Shown here: in pieces, positions 6,933 to 15,177 of the stretch | How positions within the stretch are numbered: position 1 is the first letter of the stretch | How the letters are laid out: the number at the start of each line of letters is the position of its first letter | DNA from: Candidatus Calidifonticultor daggyaiensis | GTDB taxonomy: Bacteria; Actinomycetota; Humimicrobiia; Humimicrobiales; Humimicrobiaceae | NCBI GenBank assembly: GCA_015661035.1 | Contig: JACVJA010000002.1 | Coordinates: 1 to 17,198, forward strand | Direction: 5' to 3' | Length of the DNA: 17,198 bases | Position numbers and translations under genes: made by a program | Notes under the pieces: model-generated | What the model saw: only the letters and a program-made list of their open reading frames with translations | Told to the model about the DNA's origin: nothing | Database searches by the model: none

Positions 6933-7598
6933 TTAAATAACTTCTTTTGTATAAATATCTTTTGCTTTTATATATTCAAAGTTTGTGTTTACATTAAAAA
7001 AAGACAAAAAAGTATCATCATATTTTTGAATAATTTTTTCATTTAAAATTAAAAAATTTATTTTTTTTAAAACATCTATAAGTTTTAAATTTTTTTTAAA
7101 AATTTGATCTTTTATTACCCCTATGCAATTTTTTGTATAAATTGCAAATAACGGCTGCTTTATATTTTTAATTTCAGGTATGACAACATCATGTTTAGAT
7201 TTATTTATTTCGCCTAACATAAATTTTATTAATTCAGGTTTTATAAAAGGCATATCTCCTCCAATAACAAAATTAATAAAATTTTTTGAATTTACCAACC
7301 CAGTATAAATACCACCAATAGAATTTTTATCAGGTATTATGTCTTTTATAATTTTTAATTTTTTATTACTTTGATTAATTATCTGATTTGTAATTTTAAA
7401 TTTTGCCTTTGATGTTACTACTAAAATATCTTCAAATATAGATTGAATTTTTTTTATTATACTTTCAATTATAAAATTGTTTCCGAGCTTTAAAAAAGGT
7501 TTCCCTGCATTTTCCAAATCATATTTTTGCAATGTTTCTTTTAATCTTGAACTTTTTCCACCAGCTAGTATTATTGCAGTTGCTTTAATATTTTTCAT
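6933..7598 (-). CDS. mobA: Molybdenum cofactor guanylyltransferase, MobA-like
   Basis: Nucleotidyltransferase that would attach GMP to Mo-molybdopterin, producing the bis-MGD cofactor that enzymes of the Psr/Ttr class need. Present are the nucleotide-binding start AIILAGGKSSR (8-18), GGIYTGL (95-101), the metal-binding GGDMPF (113-118) and the FNVNT segment near the C-terminus. Between the SSR and the conserved lysine-proline (K33) are 14 residues, about nine more than in E. coli MobA, and the usual M-G after the arginine is absent, so the family call is firm but the substrate slightly less so. The start overlaps the tatC stop by four bases (ATGA). Confidence 0.85.
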   Translation of the reverse strand: MKNIKATAIILAGGKSSRLKETLQKYDLENAGKPFLKLGNNFIIESIIKKIQSIFEDILVVTSKAKFKITNQIINQSNKKLKIIKDIIPDKNSIGGIYTGLVNSKNFINFVIGGDMPFIKPELIKFMLGEINKSKHDVVIPEIKNIKQPLFAIYTKNCIGVIKDQIFKKNLKLIDVLKKINFLILNEKIIQKYDDTFLSFFNVNTNFEYIKAKDIYTKEVI

Positions 7599-8287
7599 TT
7601 TTTATACACCAATTTTGATAGAATAATACTAACTTCATATAACAATAATGTAGGAATTGCCATAGCGAATTGAGAAAAAATATCAGGTCCAGGGGTTACA
7701 ATAGCTGCAACAATAAATATGGCTAATATTATATGTTTTCTGCTATTTGAAAGCCACTTAGGTGTTATAATTTTCATTTGTGTCAAGATTAAAATTACAA
7801 GTGGCAATTGAAAAATTATTCCGAAAGCTAATACAAATATTATTAAAAAATCCATATATCCTGATAATGAAATAAATGGGTATATATTTTCTGTGCCCAT
7901 ATTTAAAAGAAATTTAATTCCTATCGGAAAAACAATAAAATATGCAAAACTTATCCCCAAAATAAAAAGGATATATGAAAAAAATATTGCAAATCTTAAA
8001 TATTTTTTCTCTAATTCAAACAATGCAGGTCCTATAAATTGCCAGATTTGATATAAAATTACTGGCAAAGCAATTAAAATCCCTGATAAAATTGCAACTT
8101 TTAATTTTGTAAATAATGCTTCTGTTGGTTTTATAAATATTAATTTTCCTATTGGTTTTATTAAAATATTTATTATATTATCTACATATATATATGAACC
8201 AATAGAAGTAATTAATATTGATAATATAATTATTATTATTCTCTTTCTTAACTCTTCAAGATGACCAACAAATGTATCTTCTTTCAT
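7595..8287 (-). CDS. tatC: Twin-arginine translocase subunit TatC
   Basis: Core receptor of the Tat pathway, which exports folded cofactor-loaded proteins across the cytoplasmic membrane. The 230-residue, six-helix protein has the N-terminal HLEELRKR (9-16), PTEALFTKLK (54-63), the LYQIWQFIGPAL segment (78-89) in the first cytoplasmic region, and the late TPGPD motif (198-202). It follows tatA by nine bases and overlaps mobA. No tatB-like gene is present; a two-component TatA-TatC system is common outside proteobacteria. Co-transcription with two twin-arginine substrates makes its main client obvious. Confidence 0.95.
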   Translation of the reverse strand: MKEDTFVGHLEELRKRIIIIILSILITSIGSYIYVDNIINILIKPIGKLIFIKPTEALFTKLKVAILSGILIALPVILYQIWQFIGPALFELEKKYLRFAIFFSYILFILGISFAYFIVFPIGIKFLLNMGTENIYPFISLSGYMDFLIIFVLAFGIIFQLPLVILILTQMKIITPKWLSNSRKHIILAIFIVAAIVTPGPDIFSQFAMAIPTLLLYEVSIILSKLVYKK

Positions 8288-8296
8288 TTTTCCTTT

Positions 8297-8479
8297 TTAT
8301 TTTCTTTTTTTATTTTCTTTGTTATTTTCTATTTCATCATTAACATCTCTTAATCCCTTTTTAAAGTAATTAAAACTCTGCCCTATGGCTCTTGCTATTT
8401 CTGGTAGTTTTTGAGCACCAAAAAGAAGTAAAGCAATAAGTAAAATAACAAGTAATTCACCCATTCCAAGTCCGAACAT
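8297..8479 (-). CDS. tatA: Twin-arginine translocase subunit TatA
   Basis: A 60-residue protein with one N-terminal membrane helix (GMGELLVILLIALLLFG, 5-21), the FG-x-x-KLPE hinge (20-26) and an amphipathic helix ARAIGQSFNYFKKGL, then a charged tail: the standard TatA plan. It would polymerise into the pore or membrane-weakening patch used with TatC. It lies four bases after rex and nine before tatC, so the three are co-translated. It could also fill the TatB role, since no tatB is seen. Confidence 0.95.
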   Translation of the reverse strand: MFGLGMGELLVILLIALLLFGAQKLPEIARAIGQSFNYFKKGLRDVNDEIENNKENKKRK

Positions 8480-8483
8480 TTTA

Positions 8484-9125
8484 TTACCTCCTGAATTTAT
8501 TTTTATAAAATAATGTATATATTAAATAATCCATTTCTGTTGCAATATCAATATTTCTAATTAAAAATTTTTCATTATGAGGAATATATTTACTTGCAAA
8601 ATTTAATACTCCTTTAATATTTAAATTTTTTATTTTATTTAAAACATCTAAAATCGCATTTTTTGGTGTTGTTATTATTAATATATCAATATTTTTTTTA
8701 ATAGTAACTTTAGTTATGTCATTTATATGATAAATTTTAATTCCATTTATTTCCCATCCAATTTTATCTGGATCAATATCAAATCCAGCTACAATTTTAT
8801 AACCTTTTTCTTCAAATCCTTTATATGAAATCAATGCACGCCCCAAATTCCCAATTCCTGCAATTGCTATATTTATAGGTTTTAAATTTCTGAAAATAGA
8901 TGAAAAATATTCCACAATAAATTTAACATTATAGCCATACTTTTTCTTCCCTAATTTACCAATGAATGAAAAATCTTTTCTAATCTGTTCAGAAGTTATT
9001 CCGGTAATTTTTGAAATTTTTTTAGAGGTAACATAGGCAATATTACTATCAAATAAATCATTAAAAACTTTTAAATAAATAAACATTCTGTTAACTGTTG
9101 GTAAAGGTAATTTCATCTTTTTCAT
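8484..9125 (-). CDS. rex: Redox-sensing transcriptional repressor Rex
   Basis: Rex senses the NADH/NAD+ ratio: it binds operators when NAD+ is high and lets go when NADH rises. The 213-residue protein has the N-terminal winged helix with the recognition region TSEQIRKDFSFIGKLGKKKYGY (44-65, close to the usual S-x-x-x-R-K-D-L-S-Y-F-G), a Rossmann fold with GIGNLG (90-95), an acidic FDIDPDKIG strand end and VLNFA (176-180). It lies inside the operon, seven bases after the molybdoenzyme gene. A matching operator at 15153-15168 at the operon's start means it probably controls its own expression together with the whole respiratory module. Confidence 0.93.
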   Translation of the reverse strand: MKKMKLPLPTVNRMFIYLKVFNDLFDSNIAYVTSKKISKITGITSEQIRKDFSFIGKLGKKKYGYNVKFIVEYFSSIFRNLKPINIAIAGIGNLGRALISYKGFEEKGYKIVAGFDIDPDKIGWEINGIKIYHINDITKVTIKKNIDILIITTPKNAILDVLNKIKNLNIKGVLNFASKYIPHNEKFLIRNIDIATEMDYLIYTLFYKNKFRR

Positions 9126-9132
9126 TTTAATC

Positions 9133-11574
9133 CTATATTTTATATATTTTCACACAACATTCTTTATGTAATGCCTGCCCTGATATTGGACATGACTTTG
9201 CCGGTCTTAAAACAGAATCGCTTGTTCCTTTATTTTTTGCTATTTCACCAAAAGCCCAGTGTCCAAATCCATGTTGTAATCCAACTACCTGCGGATGTAT
9301 CCCTTCTGTTATTTTAACTCTTGCTTTTGTTTTTCCATATGGTGATTCAATCCATACCATATCTCCGTTTTTTATATTTAATTTCTGTGCTGTTATTTTA
9401 TTTATCATTAATTTATTTTCATTTTTTATTTCCATTAAATATATATTATTTTGCGTTCTGGTATGGGTATGTGTTGCTTCCTTCCAGTTTATTAAATAAA
9501 ATGGATATTCTTGTGTAGGTTGCCAATCACGTTCAATGTATTCAGGTAATTCTTTCAATGGTTTACCATTAGCATCTTTTTTTTCTTTGTGTTTTTCGGC
9601 GTAAAACTGTATTTTTCCAGTTGGAGTAAAAAAACCTCTAACAGGGATCCCATTTTTCATAAAACCTATTTGTTTATCTTTTTTCCCATCTTTTAATGAA
9701 TAAATTATTTTATCTTCTATAATTGTATCTTTTAATTTATCTTCTGATATAACTTTTTTAAACTTCTCATATTTTGTTCCATATTTACTTACCCAGACAG
9801 CACCTGGTAATTTTTTTAATTCATCAAGTGTTATTTGGGGTTCCCCTTCTTTTAATTCTTTAGAAAGATATTCTTCATACCATTTGGTTTTATCGGATAA
9901 AGGTTCCTTTGATACTCGACCAATATTAAAAAAATCATTTCCATCTTTTTCTTTAAGTTTCAATCGTCTTCCAAGTTCACAAACAAATTCATATTCAGTT
10001 AATTGCCCAAATATCGGTTTTATCACAGGCTGCCTTAAACCAAGTGCTGGCCAGCTTACCCAATGAGTATTTAAATCATATCTTTCCAGATATGTGGTCC
10101 CAGGGAGCACTATATCTGCAAAATGTGCTGTCTCTGATAAGAAAATATCATTGACAACCACAAATTCAAGTTTTGATAATGCTTTTGCAACTATTTCAGT
10201 CCCTGGAGTTGACATCAAAAGATTTTGAAATATTATAATTGCAATTTTAGGTTTATATGGCCCTTTATTATTTGCAATATTATTAAAAATTTCAGTATAT
10301 ACCCCCGAAGAATGAAAATAAGGATACTTTTCTTTTCCAAAATCCATCCTTTTTGCTTTAAGAGATTTTTCTGCAATTTCATCTGGTTTAACTTTAATAT
10401 GTTTGTTACCTTTTTTATCAGGGATAATTAATGTACCAGGTTTATCTATCTGCCCTGTTAATGCAGCGAGAAGGCCGATTGCCCAGCCAGAATAAACACC
10501 ATTTGAATATTGCCCTATGCCAGACCAGAAATCAACCACGCCTGGTTTTATTGTTGCAAATTCAATTGCAACTCTTTCTATTGTTTCTGCTGGGACATCT
10601 GTTATCTTTTCTGCCCATTTTGGAGTTTTATCTTTTACATAATCATAAAATTTATCAAATCCATCTGTCCATTCCTCAATAAAATGTTTATCATGTAAAT
10701 TATTTTTTATAATAACATTTGCCATAGCAAGTGCCATTGCTCCATCTGTTGATGGTCTTATTGGTATCCATTCTGTTGCTTTTGCTGCTGTTCCTGAAAG
10801 ATATGGATCAACAACTACAAGTTTGGTACCATTTTCAATCATTGCTTTAGGTATAATCCTACCAAGATGCAGCCATTTTAATGCATAAAGCGGATTCCAT
10901 CCGAATAATAAAATATACCTAGAATTTACAAAATCACAAAGTGGTCTTTCATCTCCCATCATAATTTTAAAAGATGCTTTTCTGCCTGTATCACATAAAT
11001 TAGAGTGCATTGAATAATTTGGAGTTCCAAATAATTCACAAAAATCCTGCTGTATATGAGTAAAAGAATGATCTTCTGAAAACCATAATAATTTATGAGC
11101 CTCGTTATTTTGTCTTAACTTTTTAAGTCTATCAGTAATCTCATTTAATGCTTCTTCCCATGATATTTCTTTAAAGCCTGGTTCTATACCAATTCCTTTT
11201 TTAGGATTTGTTCTTTTTAAAGGTTTTTTTATTCTATCAGGATCATACAAAGTTGCAATTCCAGCGTTACCCTTGGCGCAAATAACCGCACCTTCTTTTA
11301 AATGATTTTTAAAAAAGTCCTCTGAATTATTTGAAAAATTATTTGGATTATGGTGATTGGGTTCAATTTTAACTACTTTCCCATCAACTACCTTTACAAT
11401 AATTCCACACTGGCTTCCACACATATTGCAACATGATGGTATTGATTCCTCATTAAATTTTTTTATTTGTTTTAAATCATTTTTTAAATTTTTTACAATA
11501 TCATTATTACTTGCTAAAATAGCAGCCGTAGTTGTAATTGTTCCTATAAATTCTCTTCTTGTTAATTTATTCAT
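9133..11574 (-). CDS. Molybdopterin oxidoreductase catalytic subunit, Psr/Phs/Ttr type, Tat-exported
   Basis: Catalytic bis-MGD subunit of 813 residues. The N-terminus carries a twin-arginine signal (TRREFIGT, 5-12, then a short hydrophobic stretch to about 22). A [4Fe-4S] cluster follows at C49, C52, C56 and C99, with the conserved lysine K102 after it. The probable Mo ligand is C194, in the segment NLCDTGRKA (192-200). Further motifs typical of the class are LLFGWNPL, VVDPYLSGTAAKA, the LPGTTYLERYD segment and the C-terminal GFGHWAFG. The family contains polysulfide, thiosulfate, tetrathionate and arsenate reductases. The length is near PsrA/PhsA and well short of TtrA, while the partner Fe-S subunit resembles TtrB, so I leave the substrate open. 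It follows the membrane subunit by 16 bases and has an AGGAGG ribosome binding site. It should work on the outer face of the membrane, drawing quinol electrons through the two upstream subunits. Confidence 0.88.
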   Translation of the reverse strand: MNKLTRREFIGTITTTAAILASNNDIVKNLKNDLKQIKKFNEESIPSCCNMCGSQCGIIVKVVDGKVVKIEPNHHNPNNFSNNSEDFFKNHLKEGAVICAKGNAGIATLYDPDRIKKPLKRTNPKKGIGIEPGFKEISWEEALNEITDRLKKLRQNNEAHKLLWFSEDHSFTHIQQDFCELFGTPNYSMHSNLCDTGRKASFKIMMGDERPLCDFVNSRYILLFGWNPLYALKWLHLGRIIPKAMIENGTKLVVVDPYLSGTAAKATEWIPIRPSTDGAMALAMANVIIKNNLHDKHFIEEWTDGFDKFYDYVKDKTPKWAEKITDVPAETIERVAIEFATIKPGVVDFWSGIGQYSNGVYSGWAIGLLAALTGQIDKPGTLIIPDKKGNKHIKVKPDEIAEKSLKAKRMDFGKEKYPYFHSSGVYTEIFNNIANNKGPYKPKIAIIIFQNLLMSTPGTEIVAKALSKLEFVVVNDIFLSETAHFADIVLPGTTYLERYDLNTHWVSWPALGLRQPVIKPIFGQLTEYEFVCELGRRLKLKEKDGNDFFNIGRVSKEPLSDKTKWYEEYLSKELKEGEPQITLDELKKLPGAVWVSKYGTKYEKFKKVISEDKLKDTIIEDKIIYSLKDGKKDKQIGFMKNGIPVRGFFTPTGKIQFYAEKHKEKKDANGKPLKELPEYIERDWQPTQEYPFYLINWKEATHTHTRTQNNIYLMEIKNENKLMINKITAQKLNIKNGDMVWIESPYGKTKARVKITEGIHPQVVGLQHGFGHWAFGEIAKNKGTSDSVLRPAKSCPISGQALHKECCVKIYKI

Positions 11575-11590
11575 CTATTACCTCCTAAAT

Positions 11591-12508
11591 TTACATTAAT
11601 GGCACATACTGACCACCAACAACTGTAACATACCTCATAAACCAAACACCTATTAATATTAAAAACGATGCAAATGTTAAAAGCGCAATATTTTTATTAA
11701 ACTTTGGTAAAATAAAAATAAAAAAAGGTATAACCATTCCAAATAATATTTCACCAAACAAGAACATAATATTAAAAGGACCTTTTAATAAAACCCTAGC
11801 TACAATTGAATTTTCTGGAGTAGAATAAAATAGCAAAATAACGTCTGAAAATGCTATAAATAAATCAATTGCAATAAAAACAGCAAGCATTTTCCCCAGA
11901 TCATAAATAACTTCATTTTGTATTTGGGGAAATATTTTATTAATAATTTCAAAATTAGTAAAAAATTTTTCCTTAATTACAACAATTATAATTAAAAGTG
12001 CCGTTCCAGAAACCATTGCCGATATTAAAAAATAAATTGGCATCAGTGGTGTATTCCATAGCGCTATACCTTTACCAAGCGCTAATACAAATCCAGTATA
12101 AGCCTCCAAAGAAATTGCAAGCATTATACCAATTATGCCAAACAATTTTAAATTTTTTTTGTTTTCTTTAAAAATATAATACAAATATAAAAAACAATTT
12201 AAAATATACAAAGATAATATTATAGTTCCCCAGGTTAGTGGAGATTCAAAATTAAACATAAAAAATAAATAAAACATTCTCGGTATTTGCATTAGATCCA
12301 TTATTAAAAAAATAGGTGCTATACATATTCCTCCAAATGCAATAATTGCACTGATTTTTCCACAATCTTTATATTTTTCCATACCAAAAACATAAGCAAG
12401 TGAAGATATTATAAAAGATGCTGCACTTATACCAGTCAAATAAAAATAATTTGCAATTTTTGTCAATAAAGGAATTTCATGTGTTGACATATATATGATA
12501 TTATCCAT
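11591..12508 (-). CDS. NrfD/PsrC-family membrane subunit of the molybdoenzyme
   Basis: A 305-residue integral membrane protein with about eight hydrophobic segments and no haem-binding pattern. The signature PLTWGTIIL lies around residues 89-97, and the C-terminal MRYVTVVGGQYVPL matches the NrfD/PsrC family. This subunit anchors the complex and exchanges electrons with the quinone pool. It sits between the Fe-S subunit (15 bases upstream) and the catalytic subunit, and has a strong AAAGGAGG ribosome binding site. The prenyltransferase encoded downstream in the same operon could make the quinone it uses; that is inference. Confidence 0.88.
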   Translation of the reverse strand: MDNIIYMSTHEIPLLTKIANYFYLTGISAASFIISSLAYVFGMEKYKDCGKISAIIAFGGICIAPIFLIMDLMQIPRMFYLFFMFNFESPLTWGTIILSLYILNCFLYLYYIFKENKKNLKLFGIIGIMLAISLEAYTGFVLALGKGIALWNTPLMPIYFLISAMVSGTALLIIIVVIKEKFFTNFEIINKIFPQIQNEVIYDLGKMLAVFIAIDLFIAFSDVILLFYSTPENSIVARVLLKGPFNIMFLFGEILFGMVIPFFIFILPKFNKNIALLTFASFLILIGVWFMRYVTVVGGQYVPLM

Positions 12509-12523
12509 ATAATTAATCCTCCT

Positions 12524-13390
12524 TTAAGGATTTAATTTTTTTTGGTGTTTATATTTCCTGTCTGCTTCACTTATTCCTTTCAAAATATTATATTGTTCTT
12601 TTATACGGTTTCCATTTACTCCTAATTCTTTTTTTATATCTCTTCTATAATATTTCATATAATCAAAATCTGTTTTACCGGCTTCTGCAGTTTCTATATC
12701 AAGAGAAATATAAAAAACATGTGGTTTTGTATTTTGCTCGGATTTTAATACCTGAATTGAATTGGTAGCAATGGCTTTATATATTTCACTTTTTTTGTCA
12801 TTTATATCACCAAAAATTCTTGCTTTACCAACGCATGTTTCAACACATGCAGGCAATTTCCCTTCTTTTAATCTATGAACACAGAAAGTGCATTTATCTA
12901 CTGTTTTTCTATAAGGATGGGCAAACCTGACATTGTATGGACATGAAACCATACAATACCTACAACCTATGCATCTATCATAATCAACCAATGTCAAACC
13001 TTCGCTTGTTTTATATGTTGCTTTAACAGGACAATTTCTGTTACATATAGCATCTTCACAATGATTACATAAAGTTGGGATATAATAATCCCGCACATTA
13101 TTGTATTCTCCTTTTTCTACTTTTTTTACCCAAGTCCTGTAAAATCCTATTGGCACATTATTTTCCTGATTGCAAGCAACAGAGCAGGCATCACAACCAA
13201 TACATTTTCTCAAATCAATAAGCATTGCATATCTTTTACCGGTTATACTTTTAGTTTCAAGGACATCCTTTGCTTCTAATTTAGTTAACATTTTTTGCAA
13301 TGCTAAAATTGTCAACCCAGTCCCTGCAACTTTTAAAAATCCTCTTCTGTTTATTTTTTCTTTTAATTTTTCTTTTAAATTATCTATCAT
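12524..13390 (-). CDS. Four-cluster ferredoxin-type electron transfer subunit with Tat signal (TtrB/PsrB-like)
   Basis: This 288-residue protein shuttles electrons between the membrane subunit and the Mo subunit. It begins with a twin-arginine signal (NRRGFLKVAGTG, 14-25). Sixteen cysteines fall in four ferredoxin groups: C63/66/69/73, C108/111/116/120, C140/143/146/150 and C167/170/182/186, predicting four [4Fe-4S] clusters. The segments RYAMLIDLRKCIGC (53-66) and KPHVFYISLD closely resemble the TtrB subunit of tetrathionate reductase, which also has its own Tat signal, whereas PsrB and PhsB subunits usually do not. The gene overlaps the end of mobB by 11 bases and has its own GGAGAG ribosome binding site. 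Confidence 0.92.
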   Translation of the reverse strand: MIDNLKEKLKEKINRRGFLKVAGTGLTILALQKMLTKLEAKDVLETKSITGKRYAMLIDLRKCIGCDACSVACNQENNVPIGFYRTWVKKVEKGEYNNVRDYYIPTLCNHCEDAICNRNCPVKATYKTSEGLTLVDYDRCIGCRYCMVSCPYNVRFAHPYRKTVDKCTFCVHRLKEGKLPACVETCVGKARIFGDINDKKSEIYKAIATNSIQVLKSEQNTKPHVFYISLDIETAEAGKTDFDYMKYYRRDIKKELGVNGNRIKEQYNILKGISEADRKYKHQKKLNP

Positions 13391-13889
13391 AGACTCTCCT
13401 TTTGATAAATTTTTCTATAATAAAATCTACAATTTTTTTTATATCATCATGTTTAAAAAAAATTATTTTTTTTATCTTTTCATTTTTTTTACTAACAATA
13501 GCAAATAGTCTATTGTTAATATTTGTTTTTGACTTTTTCCTCCCATCTTTTAAAACTAAAATCTTAGGTTTTTTTTCATTTTTATAACCTTCGGTAATAA
13601 CAATATCTACATCTTTCATAAAATTTTGAATTATCTCATCAAGTTTATATTCCCGAGCCACTCTTTTAATCATTGCGAGTTTTTCTCTTGATGAAATAAT
13701 CACAGTATCCCCGCCTGCTTTACTCATACGCCATGTATCTTTTCCTGGATAATCAATTTCAAATTGGTGAGTATCATGCTTTATAAGACCGATTTTATAA
13801 TTTTGCTTTTTTAATTTTTTTGTAATCTTTTCAATTAAAGTTGTTTTTCCACTGTTTGATTCACCAACAATTGATACAACTGGGATCAT
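13380..13889 (-). CDS. mobB: Molybdopterin-guanine dinucleotide biosynthesis adaptor MobB
   Basis: GTP-binding P-loop protein that assists MobA in adding GMP to the Mo cofactor. The 169-residue protein shows the P-loop GESNSGKTTL (9-18), the MobB signature IKHDTHQFEIDYPGKDTWR split across 36-54, the AGGDTVIIS segment, and DIVITEGYK (95-103) in the position of the Walker B region. It overlaps moeA by four bases and the Fe-S subunit gene by 11, so it is translationally linked to both. Its placement right before the bis-MGD enzyme genes fits the need for that cofactor. Confidence 0.92.
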   Translation of the reverse strand: MIPVVSIVGESNSGKTTLIEKITKKLKKQNYKIGLIKHDTHQFEIDYPGKDTWRMSKAGGDTVIISSREKLAMIKRVAREYKLDEIIQNFMKDVDIVITEGYKNEKKPKILVLKDGRKKSKTNINNRLFAIVSKKNEKIKKIIFFKHDDIKKIVDFIIEKFIKRRVYDR

Positions 13890-15139
13890 AAAATTTCTCC
13901 ATTTTTTAATTTATCAATTAGTTTTACAAAAACTCTTTCCCCTTTTTTTAGTTTTTTTGTTTCTGCAGGAAAAATTATTAATGAATTACCATCAACAAGA
14001 GATTTAAGCATGCCAGAACTTTGTCCGCCGCTTGGTGTTGTAATAAAATATCCGTTATTTGCTTTAGTAATTCCACGAATAAAATGAACTCTCCCATCTC
14101 GTTTTGTTATCGGATGAATCAATTTTGCTTTTACTAATGGATGATGTAATTTTTCTTTTCCTTGCATTTTTAAAATAACTGGCGCAATAAAATTTTCAAA
14201 TGAAGTAAAGGTTGCAGCAGGATTTCCTGGGACACCAAATATTAAAATATCATTTAATATTCCAAATAATAATGGTTTACCAGGTTTTATTGCAACTTTA
14301 TGAAATTTTAATTTTAAACCTTTCTTTAATAAAATTTCTTTTACAAAATCATAATCACCAACAGAAACTCCCCCTGAAACTATAAAAATATCTATTCTGG
14401 GTTTAAAATTTAAAGCCAAATTAATTTTTTTATGTATTTCATTTTTATTATCATTAACAAAGCCAAAATCAAAAGGAATTCCATTATATTTTAAAATTAA
14501 TGAATATAAAGCATACCCATTACTGTTATAAATCTTTCCATCTGATAATTTTTTATTTAAATCTATTAACTCGCTGCCAGTGCACAAAATCCCTATATTT
14601 GGTCTTCTTATGACATTTATATTTTCAATTCCCATTGCTGCAAGTATTGCTATTTCCTGTGGTCTTATTATTCTTCCACAAGGAATTACTAATGAGCCTT
14701 TTTTTACATCCTCACCTTTAAATCTTATGTTTTGCCATTTATTTATTTTAGTATTTATTTGTATATATTTTTTTTTACCTTTCATGAATTCTTTTACATT
14801 TTCAAGTATTACAACTCCATCTGCTCCTTTTGGTAATTTTGCTCCTGTCATTATTTTAATTGCCTGCATATATTTTATTGTCTTTTTTGATACATTACCA
14901 GCCTGAACTTCATCAATAACTTCTAATACGACATTTTTACTTGCATCTACCTTTTCTAAATCTCTTACTTTAACTGCATAACCATCCATTGCTGAATTAT
15001 TAAAAGGGGGTAAATCAATTGGAGCATAAATATTTTCTCCGAGAACATAATTTAACGATGATTTAGTTTTTATTGACATCAGATTTAAAACTTTTGTATT
15101 TTCTAATATTATTTTTTCAGCATTTTTAAAATCAATCAC
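13886..15139 (-). CDS. moeA: Molybdopterin molybdenumtransferase
   Basis: Inserts Mo into adenylated molybdopterin. The 417-residue protein shows DLPPFNNSAMDGYAV (42-56), MTGAKLPKGAD (97-107), the GSELI turn (188-192), the VSGGVSVGDYD active-site loop (254-264), KPGKPLLFG (285-293) and GVPGNP (302-307), followed by a C-terminal beta domain. The start is GTG at 15139, supported by AGAGGT six bases upstream. It is the first gene of the long operon: a promoter and a Rex-type operator lie in the 103 bases before it. Tungsten instead of molybdenum insertion cannot be excluded from sequence. Confidence 0.95.
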   Translation of the reverse strand: MIDFKNAEKIILENTKVLNLMSIKTKSSLNYVLGENIYAPIDLPPFNNSAMDGYAVKVRDLEKVDASKNVVLEVIDEVQAGNVSKKTIKYMQAIKIMTGAKLPKGADGVVILENVKEFMKGKKKYIQINTKINKWQNIRFKGEDVKKGSLVIPCGRIIRPQEIAILAAMGIENINVIRRPNIGILCTGSELIDLNKKLSDGKIYNSNGYALYSLILKYNGIPFDFGFVNDNKNEIHKKINLALNFKPRIDIFIVSGGVSVGDYDFVKEILLKKGLKLKFHKVAIKPGKPLLFGILNDILIFGVPGNPAATFTSFENFIAPVILKMQGKEKLHHPLVKAKLIHPITKRDGRVHFIRGITKANNGYFITTPSGGQSSGMLKSLVDGNSLIIFPAETKKLKKGERVFVKLIDKLKNGEIL

Positions 15140-15152
15140 TTTTTACCTCTTC

Positions 15153-15168
15153 TGTGAAGAAATTCACT
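15153..15168. promoter_or_regulatory. rex operator: Rex-type operator at the start of the respiratory operon
   Basis: TGTGAA-GAAA-TTCACT forms an inverted repeat with a four-base centre, matching the commonly described Rex site TTGTGAA-N4-TTCACAA at 11 of its 14 defined positions. It lies just downstream of the predicted moeA transcription start and ahead of the ribosome binding site, a classic repressor position. A Rex protein is encoded in the same operon. Binding is inferred from the match. Confidence 0.6.
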
Positions 15169-15177
15169 TCAGTGATA

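Noticed and set aside
9321..10698. Several plus-strand open frames opposite the molybdoenzyme gene
   Set aside because: They lie antisense to a long, strongly supported coding region and look like shadows; the AT-rich codon use of the true gene explains their length.
13170..13508. 112-codon plus-strand open frame across the Fe-S subunit and mobB
   Set aside because: It is antisense to two genes with clear motifs, and its Phe/Ile/Lys-rich sequence has no domain.
15144..15150. TACCTCT heptamer matching the NarL-type consensus upstream of moeA
   Set aside because: It is the complement of moeA's ribosome binding site (AGAGGTA), so the match is expected; a single heptamer is not evidence of a binding site.
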